Source of the DNA: Adiantum capillus-veneris
Taxonomy: Eukaryota > Streptophyta > Polypodiopsida > Polypodiales > Pteridaceae
Direction of reading: 5' to 3'
Length of the DNA: 64,000 bases
NCBI GenBank assembly: GCA_014529385.2
Contig: CM043944.1
Location: 72,593,884 to 72,657,883 of the forward strand
The notes below the pieces were generated by a model. It ran no database searches. It saw only the letters and a list, made by a program, of their open reading frames with translations, and had not been told where the DNA came from. The translations under genes were made by a program, and so were the position numbers. Below, piece after piece: positions 45,037 through 55,404 of the stretch; the first letter of the stretch is position 1, and the number at the start of each line of letters is the position of its first letter.

Positions 45037-46756
45037 TGTCATAAAATCTAATATCTAACCAACCCAAATGATTTTCTCATATTAAATTGATCACTTAATG
45101 TGGGAGAATAAATGGGAACAAGTGTTAAGATATAGATATGTGCTTATAGATCTATCTCAACACGGGGCCAATAGTAAAGGGGCCCAAATGGGAGATGGTC
45201 TATCAAGAGAAAGGCTAACCAATGGAGCATAAGACCTTAGGGTTAGCTTCATTGAAGACCTCCAATAATGTGTGTAAAAGTCCTTTGACTTTAGGTAAGC
45301 TAGGGCTGAGCTTGAGGTGGGAACCCGGACCAAGCTCGAGGTGCTTGTCGTGCTTGAGGTGCTTGTCCTGCTTGAGGTGCTTGTCATGCTTGAGGTGCTT
45401 GATTAAGATGCTTGAGGTGCTTGACTGGCTCCATGCTTGAGGTGCTTGACTTGGTGCATGATTAAGGTGCTTGAGGTGCTTGTCCTGCTTGAGGTGCTTG
45501 ACTGGCTCCATGCTTGAGGTGCTTGACTTGGTGCATGATTAAGGTGCTTGAGGTGCCTTGAGAAGCTTGCCTGAGATGCTTGTGGGAACACCCCCTACTT
45601 CAAGTGCTTAGTCATGCTTGATGACTAAGGGGCTTGCTCATCCAAAGTCAAAAATATCCCTACAAGGAGGTGGGCGAGCCTACAAGGGGGGGGGGGGGGG
45701 GGGGTGAGAGAGAACACACACACACACACACAAGGGAAGCCCCAGCTTGAAGAGGCAGCAGGGACACTTGTCAAGTTCCTCCTCATGTTGCCCTCATGGT
45801 GTGCCTGAAGCCTATTGGTTGGACACCCAAGGGGTCCAATGATAATTTAGGATATTTAATTAATTGATTTTGCATTTATCAAGTCCTCTCTCTCAAAGGG
45901 GAAAGGGGGACACTTGTCCCAAGGCTACCCATGTTGCTTGTAATGGCTCCTGCTTGTGATTGGCTAGGCCTGGAGGGGTCCAATGAGCTTCAAGCATGAG
46001 CTACAAGGGGGGGTCGACCCAAGCAAGCTAGGGGGGTGCTTAGGGGGTATACTCGCCCACACACACTCACAAACACTCTCATTGTGTACTATGCAAAGTG
46101 CAAGAGCTCCCTCTCCTTCTCCATGCAAGTAGAGGTTGAGAGCCTACACCAACACTCTTGGCTATGGAGTGAAAATCCATCCAAGAGTCATGCTTCAATG
46201 CTTGAGCTTGCCATCTATTTCTTATTCATTACTATGCTAATATGTATGCTAGCACAAGAGTTATGATAAGTGAGGAACTAGCTCTTTCTCGTATGAAATG
46301 TTTCTTCTTCCTCTTCCCTACCCTCATTCCCTGCTAGCTCTCTCCACCTTCGAAGGTGTTTGAGGTCTTGGGACCGAGGCTTGGTATAGTTAAAGCTTTC
46401 TTCAAGTTTAGGTTATGCTATGATGGTGATGCATGAAGCTTTCCATCTTCATTGCTTCACCTAGGTCACAAGGAACACAAAGAATGTATTGTAACAATTC
46501 TCTCTTTATGGGAGAAATCATAATACAAATGCCTATTCGAGGGGGGACCAGCTCCACATAAATCCGGTCCTCAATTGTTGTCATGTTCTCTAAATTCTCT
46601 CTCTTGCAAAAGTATTGTCCATGCCAAGTTAACTAATTGCTATAATTATGTTGCTATCTTCAATTATGTCTACCCGCTATTCTCACAAAATCATTTCTTG
46701 AAAGTACTCTCATTAAATTCCGCTACTCTCAAATTGAATAGGCAAATTCCATTACA
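45037..46756 (+). repeat. 3' LTR of the chromodomain Ty3 element
   Basis: Starts TGTCATAAAA directly after the polypurine tract and ends CCATTACA at the TAGG target copy; 1,720 bp. It contains a GCTTGAGGTGCTTGTCCT minisatellite, a 19-bp G run at 45686-45704 and an (AC)n tract right after it. The last ~210 bp match the palindromic left end. Confidence 0.85.
45330..45575. repeat. Minisatellite inside the LTR
   Basis: About ten units built on CTTGAGGTGCTTGTCCTG (18 bp), some with inserted GATTAAG or CTGGCTCCATG variants. A longer unit of about 80 bp is itself duplicated (near 45410-45490 and 45490-45570). Confidence 0.85.
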
Positions 46757-47072
46757 TAGGGGCCTTAGGTTGTCTTATTGTATGTTGTGAGATCTTGTGG
46801 CCCAGGGCCATAGGGTGGCAATGTATAAGTTCAAGGGCCATACATTGCCTACATTCCATTTGGAAATCCTATGGCCCTAGGATCATGGGTTGGCAATGTA
46901 TAAGCTCAAGGGCCATAGGGTGCCACATGTCCCATATGGAGATCCTATGGCCGTAGGATCATGGGTTGGCAATGTATAAGCTCAAGGGCCATAGGGTGCC
47001 ACATGTCCCATATGGAGATCCTATGGCCCTAGGGCCATGGGGCTGGATTGACATCTTGGCCACCCTTGAACA
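46757..47072. repeat. Satellite segment between the two LTR insertions
   Basis: Same long-monomer satellite as 38590-39086 and 62628-64000. It starts with the TAGG target copy and ends at the 5' LTR of the copia element, with CACCCTTGAAC adjoining. The matching CCACACCC resumes near 62632, on the far side. Confidence 0.9.
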
Positions 47073-47292
47073 TGTTGTGATTAAAGCCCAAGTGGCCTCT
47101 TATGCGGATATGGCCGGCCGCCCACCTAACTCACTTACCTCTAAGTCTTTGTATATACTAACTTATACTTTGTGAATACTAAGGAATTGGGAGATAACCC
47201 TTCTAACAGTTCTCTGCGTACTGTACTGTACTGTGTAAGCTCACTGTGTGTGTGTGTGAGAGAGTCGATCCACGCTCCGCTTTGCGACTTCA
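47073..47292 (+). repeat. 5' LTR of the copia element
   Basis: 220 bp, TGTTGTGATT...TTCA. Pairs with 62412-62627. Contains a (GT)n tract longer than in the 3' copy and a GGCCGGCC block that differs by an indel. Confidence 0.85.
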
Positions 47293-47294
47293 AT

Positions 47295-47307
47295 TGGTAT
47301 CAAAGCC
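47295..47307 (+). other. Primer binding site of the copia element
   Basis: TGGTATCAAAGCC starts two bases after the LTR. It differs at one position from the usual initiator-Met-tRNA site TGGTATCAGAGCC. Confidence 0.75.
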
Positions 47308-47393
47308 TTGGTTCAGTGCGGTTTTGCGCAATCGCGTGCGCGCACTTTTTCGGCAGATTCTGGATCCGGAGTTCGAAAATTCACACTCGGCGT

Positions 47394-49390
47394 TGTCGTG
47401 CTGTGACATGTACATAGTGGGAACACATGCTACAAGAGTTATCTTGTAACTTTTTAGATACATAATTATATTTCCTATAATGTACATATGCATATGTAAG
47501 TATAAATATAAGCTTTCTATCTCATCTTATTATTTATCTCAAGGGTAATGTATTCTTACTTTACCATCAAAAAATACTATGGGAAAAGTGTCAATAGCTC
47601 CACCTCTTTAACTTGGGGCAAAAAGCATTGATTCTTTCTTTCTACCATCTCATTATTATCTCACACCCTATTTAGATCCTATATCTAGAGAAATTTCCAA
47701 TCTATATATATTCTATGTATTTTTCTTATATTTCTTTTTAAATAGCTACTAGGAGGGAATCAAATCCTAGTGGGACACTAGGTGGCATGATTTCAAAGAT
47801 ACACTTATTTTAATGCATTATTGCAAGCATGATTACAAAACTTTGTCAAGGAGCAATGTCATGCTTTCATATGGCATGAGGTGTCCTTTGGAATCAAATG
47901 AAAGTCTAGGCTAAGGGGACCACATGAAGACTTTTGCTGCCAGAAATGGACCCTATTTTGATGAATTTTTTACACAAGGTTACAATCCGAATTGGAAAAT
48001 GATTTTAAAATGAAAATCGTAGCTAATGAGCTGAAGTTTCTGCCCATATTTTTACTTTTTTATTTGGAGCTACGGTTGAGGAGATATGATCAAAATACTG
48101 GACCCCAGTCTGCCCACATCATGCAGGGACAGCTCATTTCCAACTTTTCCAATTCCTGTTCACACTGGCTCCTCTCTTCTTGTGTAAACCCTTGGGGGTT
48201 CCCTTCACTTATAAAAGGGGACCTCTTCTTCCTTGGAAAGAACTCAAGCATTCAAGCCATTGATGAGAGGAATTCTTGAGGGAGTGAGTAGTAATGCCTA
48301 ATTGTACTTAGCCCCATTAACATAAGCCCAAGCCTACACTTTCTCCTAGAGGAAAACTAGCCATTCTTGTACGCCATCCTTGGAGGATCAACTCTAATCA
48401 AAGAAGGTGTCATACTTGGCGTATCAATCAACGTTGAATTCTCCCCTCTTCTTCTCTCTCCCATCAATAATGGTGCCGAAGGGTTTCAAGTAAGATGTGT
48501 TCTACATTGATGTTTTCTTGATTTCTTGTTGTTTTCATTTTCATCTCTAATCCAACATATATAAATGTATCTAATCTCATCTCCTTAACCAAACCTATCT
48601 CTCTCATTCTTAGTAATTCATCCTCTCTAGGTTCTCTTTGCTACAGGTACATCTCTCCCCGCAGTATCCTTATTGTCTACGGGCAAGAATAGGGCTTGGG
48701 AGGGAAACTTCTCATCTCTTCACTTCTCTCATATCTACATTTCTCACATACTATCCTAGATGAATAACCCACATGATGATCATTTCTATCGCTTTCACTC
48801 TGTATGATCTATTAGAATTAACGTATGGATTAGTCGTAAAATACACTTTCAACAACGTATAGTGTTTCTCTTCGGCCCTGAGAGGCTCAATGAAATACTT
48901 CTATCACCCGATCCCATCATACTACCTCTCATAGACTATAATTTTTCTTTTGATGTAAGCGTAGTTATCTTGCTATGAACCAAGAGGATTTGTACACACA
49001 ATTAATCCCAATCACTAGGCAAAATATATATATTATGGTAAGCACAAAACTACAATTCCAAAGAACAATTCGTAGCCTATTTGGTCAGCCAAGATTGAAT
49101 GCCATTAACTCATCCATTAACCCTTTCATATTACCCATGATACGATATGACCATAGCCTTGATGTTTTCATCTTCGTATTGTTTTGACATTCTCTTTTGC
49201 GTTCTTTCTTTGTGTGTGTGTGAGTGCAAGAGAGAAAGAGTGAGTCTTCTTTGATTGCACTTCTTTCCAAACCCTAGTCTTCATGGCATCCATGGTTTAA
49301 CTCCTTCATATAGTTTTTGTTGAGTTCTCTCACAAACTCTCACAGCCATAAGCCCGGTGCTTTCCTGGCAAGACCGCAAATTTCTCGACA
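47394..49390 (+). repeat. 5' LTR of the young Ty3 element
   Basis: Starts TGTCGTGCTG and ends TTTCTCGACA. A TATAAAAG box lies at 48210-48217. Short open frames inside (for example at 47992-48279) are present identically in the 3' LTR and are not genes. A possible primer site TGGTGAACCCGACG begins six bases after the LTR; I cannot name the tRNA. Confidence 0.92.
48210..48217 (+). promoter_or_regulatory. LTR TATA box
   Basis: TATAAAAG in the LTR, repeated at 56221-56228 in the 3' copy. It probably sets the start of the element's genomic RNA. Confidence 0.6.
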
Positions 49391-49443
49391 TATTTTTGGT
49401 GAACCCGACGCGAATCTGCTAGGGTGAGAGTTTGTGGGTAACC

Positions 49444-51819
49444 ATGGGTGATCATGTTGAGCAATAGGGTATGCATTTTGACCCAGCAACAATGCAAATG
49501 TTTCAAGCATTTGCAATGTTCATGCAACAACAACATGCTACTGAAAGAAGGGAGATTTCAGCAACGAAGGCCATACAAGCGGTCGTCAACAGAATGGATC
49601 AGTTCAATGGCAAAGATGTAACCAAGTACTTACGCGAGTATGTGAAGGAGATGCAGCTGCATCGCGTGTCAGAAGGTGAGATGATTCAAAGCTTTGAGCT
49701 AGTTGTTGCTCCAGAAATTAGGGAGCATGTTAGGGCAATTAAAGATGGGCATGGGAGAAATTGGGAAGAACTCAAAGTAGCTTTAAAGGAGGAATATTTC
49801 ATGGAGGACTCTGAGAGAGTGACCAAAAGGACATTCTTAGAATGGGTAGTCAAGCCAAAGCAAGGACTATCAATAACAGAGCTACTTAGGGAATTTGAGC
49901 GGCGCTATGTACAACTCACTAGGACAGAAAGGGCCACACTAGATGCAGAGAAGATAGATCTTTTCTTACAAGCTGCAGGTAAAGAGTTTCAAGAAAATTT
50001 GGAGCTTCTTCTTGAAGATAAAGATGCTGAGCAAGGACTAAAGACCGACTGGAATGAGATTGAAGGTGCTGTCTCGCTGCTTGCCAAACGACAAAGAAGA
50101 AGGGACAAGATGGTAGTAAACACTACAAGTCCTTCCACCTCAACTTCTGACAAAATGGTAAAGCCTACTTTTATCGCTCCTAAGTTTGATGAGTCCATGC
50201 TAGATGAGCTTGTGAAGGGAATGCGTGACTTGAAGGTGAAGTTTGCAAAGCTTGAAGAAAAAGGCCAACCATCAGGGCCACTTCCTAGGCAAAGACAACA
50301 GCCCAAAGAAGGGTTTGTTAATAGATGTATTTGGTGTGATAGTACAAACCATGTAAGAAGGGATTGTGATGATTTTAGTGATGCTTTGTCAAAAGATGTT
50401 GTCTTTTTTAAGGATGGTAAAATCCACTTAAGAGAGACAGGTCTACCCTTGAGAACTAACTTTGGGAAGGGGGGAATGCAAACCTTAGTTGAAGATATGG
50501 CAACCAAGCATGCCACCTCTTCAGTTGAGGCAGCTACTTATGGAGTAAAAATTGAACATTTTTGTGATGAAGAGGTGAGTGACCATCATGGTCAAATTTG
50601 GCCAAATGTCATGCAATTAGCTAAAAAGGGAAAGCTTACAAAAGAGATTCTACATGAAGCAGGTGATTGCATACGTCTAGAAACGGGATGGAATGATCCA
50701 GTGGACTCATTGTCAGTGCATGCCTACATTACAAAATGCCAACAAAATGAGGCAATTGTAGAAGACAAGCGCAGACGTGAGAATGCTGATGAAGGACCAT
50801 CAAAAAGAGCTTCTAGAAGTGGGGGAAGAAGCGACTCAATGCCTTCTCAAACACCCTCAACACAAGGAGCATCTCCACCTGAAGTACTCATGGAGGAGTC
50901 TACAACAGGAAAGAAGAAAGAGCCAACGAAAGGTAAGACAAAAGGCCCAACTTATAAACTACAATCTGATATTGAGGTTGCTACAGATTTAAAGAAAGTC
51001 TTGGAGGAAAGGATCTTGAATAGCAAGATTGAGTTTACTCTGGGAGAAGTTCTTGGCATTGCAAAGCGTGAATTCCATGAGGAGATCATTGACATCATCA
51101 AGAGAAAGAGGCAAACCCTTGCTGAAGTTTCTCGTCCACAGGTTGAAGGGGAAACCTCAAAGACACAAGGGATGCAACTGCAAAATAAGGAGAATGATGG
51201 AGCTGTGGTAGGATGCTACCAATCTAGTGGGAGAGTGAAGCAAGTGTATTTCTCAAATGATGATGAAGAAGTTGAAGATATTCCTAGGAGTTACTTTTCA
51301 CGAAGTCATTGGGCAAGGGCTACTACAGAAACTTTGGTCAAGGTAGGTGATCTTGAAGAGCCATTTGTTGCCTTGATTGACCATGGTTCAGAAATAAACA
51401 TAATGTCAAAGAGTCTCTACAACAAGTGCAAATGGCCGATGGACACAGATCATGGCTGGATGGTAAAAGTGGCAAACAATTCATCCGGTGAATTGTATGC
51501 AGCATGTCCAGGTGTGAAGGTAACAATAGGTGATGTAAAGATTGACCAAAACTTCTTTGTACAGGATACATCTTCATATCATCTCATCCTTGGACAGCCC
51601 TACATTGTGGGAGTTCGAATGGAAACAAAGGTAATGGACGATGGTTCAGCATATGCTAGGATACGTAGCAAAGATGGTAAACGTGCTGTCCAATTCCTCA
51701 CAGTTTGTGTAAACCATGAAAGAAATCGTGACAACCTCAGAGAACATCCTCTACCAAAGGTGAGCAAAGAGTTTCATGATCATAGAGAAATGATGGGTTT
51801 TGGCCAAGTACCATTGTAA
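49444..51819 (+). CDS. Gag-protease of the young Ty3 element
   Basis: The first ATG (49444, context ACCATGGG) opens seven codons and a TAG at 49465-49467. The next ATG (49471) is in the same frame two codons later and opens 782 codons to TAA 51817-51819. Gag has a helical N-terminus (MQMFQAFAMFMQQQH) and a capsid-like region. The zinc knuckle CIWCDSTNHVRRDC (CX2CX4HX4C) is near residue 287. The retropepsin has LIDHGSEINIMS near residue 635, with His in place of the usual Ser/Thr after the catalytic Asp, and ILGQPYI near 710. The frame ends inside the frameshift stem-loop. Gag assembles particles and the protease processes the polyprotein. Confidence 0.85.
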
Positions 51820-51838
51820 AGCGGGATTGCAGTGGTAC
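51795..51838 (+). promoter_or_regulatory. -1 programmed ribosomal frameshift signal
   Basis: The heptamer G GGT TTT (51795-51801) sits in the zero frame in the canonical X XXY YYZ register. After a 6-nt spacer, GTACCATTGTAA (51808-51819) pairs with TTGCAGTGGTAC (51827-51838): 12 bp with two G-U pairs and a 7-nt loop. The zero-frame stop TAA forms the top of the 5' arm. The -1 frame is exactly the pol frame and runs on without a stop until 54234. GGGUUUU is a known slippery sequence in plant viruses of the barley yellow dwarf type. Confidence 0.8.
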
Positions 51839-54800
51839 AGAAAGAAAAAGGGTCTCGCCTGATCCAAAAATAGGTGAAGCATTTTCAACGAGCTCCTTGG
51901 TAACAAAGAATGGATCAGTATGTTTTACAAAACTTGAAGATTTGAAGAGATGCGAGAAGCAATATGTGCATAATGTACAAATAGGCATGAAAAAGAGTGG
52001 GTTGCTAGAGCCTACTGAAAATGTTTTGGGTTTGTGTGAACAAGTTTCTTTTGTAGATACTATGGGTGAGCTTGATGCTATAATGAGGTCTAGTGTGCAT
52101 CTTGAAAATGAAGTTGTGGAAGTTTGCTCTATGGAAATGTATCAAGTAATAGAAGCCTTTAAAGAAAGCCAAACAGTTGGCCCAGAAGTCCATGTTGAAA
52201 CTAAATACAAGAGTGTAGCAAAGAAGGTGAAACCAGTAGCTTCACCCTTACCACCCAACAACAGGGAAAAGATTGAACAGGCTTCTTTACAACCAAGTTT
52301 GCGGAATCCTAAAAAGATCGGGCATACCTTCACAAAGGAGTCTTTTCAAGAGTTGCAGATTGGTTGCAAGGAGTTTCTAACACAGGAGGAGACAAAGTGC
52401 TTCAAAGAAATGCTTTCAAAGCATGGTAAGGCTTTTGCATTCGAGCCACATGAGATAGGATGTGTTGATCCTTATATTGTAGCTCCTATGGTAATTTTCA
52501 CAATACCTCATGTGCCTTGGAATCTGCGGCCTATTCCGGTTCCAAAGGCTCATTTGCCAAAGTTAGTAGAGCTACTGAATGAGAAAATCAAAATGGGAAT
52601 CTTGGAGCCTTCTTGTGCTCCATACTCAAACAGGTGGTTCACAGTTCCAAAGAAGAATGGTTCTCTACGCTTCATCCAAGATATGCAACCAGTGAACAAG
52701 GTGACAATTAGAAATGTAGGAACAGGTCCAATTGTGGATGAATTTGCAGAGGCGTTTGCAGGGAGGGCAATCTACTCAATGGGGGATCTCTACTCAGGGT
52801 ATGATCAATTTCAGCTTGCAATCGAAAGCAGAGACTTGACAACCATGAGGACACCTTTGGGTTTGGTAAGGATGTGTACCTTGCCACAGGGAGCAACCAA
52901 CTCGGTTGCACATATGATGAATGGGATGAATAAGGTCTTACGTGACTTTATTCCTCAAATCACAATGCCTTTCATTGATGATTTGCCTATCAAAGGATGT
53001 GAAGAAAGTGACAAAGATGAAGCTTTGGATCTCAAGGGATGTCGCAGGTTTGTGGTAAATCACATAAATGATTGTGATAAAATTTTGTCTAGGTTGGAAG
53101 AAGTGAATCTTACATTGTCGGGGAAAAAGTCTATGTTTGGTGTCAATGAAGTGCTCATTGTGGGGCACATGTGCGGGCCATATGGTAGGAAACCTTGTCC
53201 ATCAAAGGTAGATGCCATCCAAAGAATGAAAGAAACATGTACTAGCATCACTGAGGTTAGAAGGTTTCTAGGAGCATGTGTCTTCTATGTTATTTGGATT
53301 CCACATTATGCACATGTAGCTGATCCTCTTTATCAGCTGCTTAGAAAGAATCAAAAGTTTAAATGGACAGAAGCACATGTAAAATCCATGAAAAAGCTAA
53401 AGGAGTTACTCCAGTCAGCAACGACTTTGAGAAAGGTAGACTATGAGTGTCAAAGGCCAGTGATTGTGACAGTAGATACCAGTCCTACAGGGATTGGATG
53501 GGCAATAGGGCAAGATGACAAAGAAGGACACAGGTATGTGGTAAGATTTGGAGCAAAGGTACTAAGTGCTCGCCAAAGAAACTATCCACAGATAAAGAGA
53601 GAGTTATGGGGTATGGTTACAGCCTTGAAAAGTGGAAAAGAGTACCTAATTGGTGCATGTGTGGTTGTAGAAACAGATTGTCTACCACTTCTTGGGATGA
53701 TTACAAGCTGCTCAACACCAGACATTGCTATGTTGCGGTGGATTGCCTACATTAAGTCCTTAAATCCCGAGTTTAAGCACATTGCAGGTAAAGACAATAC
53801 AGTGGCAGATATGCTATCAAGGGCAAGGTATGAAGATGAGTCACAAATGATTGATGAGGGAGATGATGTAGGCACAAAATTCTATTCTATCTCTCATGTC
53901 AAAGGTAACAATGTCTGCATGACTAATTCACTTGAATTGTTCTTGAAAGATCTTTATGAAGGTGATTGGCTTTCTATTGGAAGGTACTTGAGTACTCTAA
54001 CAAAACAGGATGATTGGTCTGAACAAGAATTCAAGAGGATACGCAAGAAAGCATATGGGTACTTTTTAAGGGATGGTTACTTGTGGAAGCATCCTAAACA
54101 AAAGGGTGCTACACCACAACGGGTTACATGTAAAAAAGAGACTCAAGTAAAGCTCATGCAAGAGTTTCATGAGAGTCTATGGGCTGGACACAGGGGTGTG
54201 TGGGCAACCTTCTCCAAGTTGAAAGAAAAATACTAGTGGAAGGGTATGTATAAAGATGTATCTCAGTTTGTAGAGTCATGTGTAACTTGTCAAATGTATT
54301 CGAATGTTCGACATCGTGATGGATTGCACCCTACATATCCACTAGCCATGCACTATAAATGGGTTGTGGATCTAGTCACGATGCCTTTAGGACTCTGGCA
54401 GATGAGATACTTGGTTCTTGCACGAGAGGACCTAACTAACCAGGTTGAAGGAAGAGCATTAAGAGCTAAGACCACAGAAGCTGTGTGCAAATTCCTTCTT
54501 GATGAGGTGATTTGCCGTTATGGTTGTGTGGGAAAAATCACTGCAGATCGAGGTGAACTGGATGCCGAAGAAGCAAGGGAGTTCTTTTCTAGATTAGGGA
54601 TCAAGCTTTCTCTTACTATAGCTTACAACCCTGAAGGCAATGGAAAGAGTGAAAGAGGGCATCCTCCTATCATCAAAGCTTTGGCCAAGGCTTGCGAAGG
54701 AAGAGTTGGTGAGTGGCCAAAACTGTTACCATACGCTTTATGGGCTGATCGTACAACACATAGCTCAGTAACTGGCTACATGCCTGCGGAGCTAATGCAT

Positions 54801-55346
54801 GGTCAAAAGCCAGTGATGCCGATTGAGGATACAATTCCCACATGGAATGTACTACCTTGGCAAGAGGGGCTTAGTAGGGAAGATCTCCTTGCATTGCGCA
54901 TAAGGCAACTAGAGAGAAGACCTGGAGACATTGAGGCTGCAAAAGAACGACTCAAAAATGCAAGATTGAAAAACAAGGACTACTTTGATAAGCGACATCG
55001 GCTCAGGAGCAAAGCAATTGACAAAGGTGACTGGGTTTTAGTGTATGATAGTAGCCTTGATAACCAACACACAGTCATGCGTATGTTTTCAAAAAGATGG
55101 TTTGGACCATATGTTGTAAAACATGTGCATGAAAATGCTACTTACAGCTTGTCTGAACTAGATGGCACAGAAGTAAAGATTCCCATTGCAGGAAAAAGGA
55201 TCAAAATGTTTAAGAGAAGAGGAGACAATGATCCAAAAAATGTTGATGAGGAAGAAGAGCAAAACACAGGTGAAGATCAAAGTGAAAATGAAGCTCTGGA
55301 ATCATCCAGTGAAGATGAAAGCAAGGAAGATGTACAAGAGGGCTGA
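51795..55346 (+). CDS. Pol of the young Ty3 element, -1 frame, one TAG
   Basis: Entered by -1 slippage; no start codon of its own is needed. The reverse transcriptase has WFTVPKKNGSLRFIQDMQPV, TLPQGATNSVAHMMNGM and the catalytic FIDDLPIKG. This differs from the usual plant FGLTNAPATF / YLDDIL form and resembles fungal-type elements as I recall them. RNase H has VTVDTSPTGIGWAIG and ETDCLPLLGMI. The integrase zinc finger (HRGVW...CVTCQ) is interrupted by TAG 54234-54236 just before WKGMYKDV. The core has Asp (VVDLVTMP), Asp (TADRGELD) and Glu (GKSERGH), then KRWFGPYVV (GPY motif) and an acidic tail. Pol copies element RNA into DNA and inserts it. The TAG may be a recent loss, an inherited defect or a suppressed stop. 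Confidence 0.85.
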
Positions 55347-55404
55347 TCTTACAAAGAAATAATTTGGCACATACCAGAGGATGTGCAGGTTTAGAGGGGG
55401 TGGA

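Larger units (their letters stand above)
39087..46756 (+). mobile_element. Chromodomain Ty3/gypsy element with palindromic left end
   Basis: The insertion is bounded by TAGG at 39083-39086 and 46757-46760, and joining the flanks restores the satellite. Instead of a full 5' LTR the left side is a palindrome made from the last ~193 bp of the LTR. Then come a primer site, gag-protease, pol with a chromodomain-like end, a polypurine tract (AAGAGAGAGG, 45024-45033) and a full 1,720-bp 3' LTR. Coding is interrupted by a gag frameshift near 40160, TAG 41920-41922 and TAG 42076-42078. The element is not autonomous as read. Confidence 0.9.

Noticed and set aside
47992-49270. Open frames of 61-95 codons within the young Ty3 LTR
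   Set aside because: They occur identically in both LTRs because the LTRs are copies; no start context or domain supports a protein.
51819-51897. A simple indel between gag-protease and pol in the young Ty3 element
   Set aside because: The heptamer register, spacer, stem and exact -1 relation fit programmed frameshifting better; kept as the refuting alternative.
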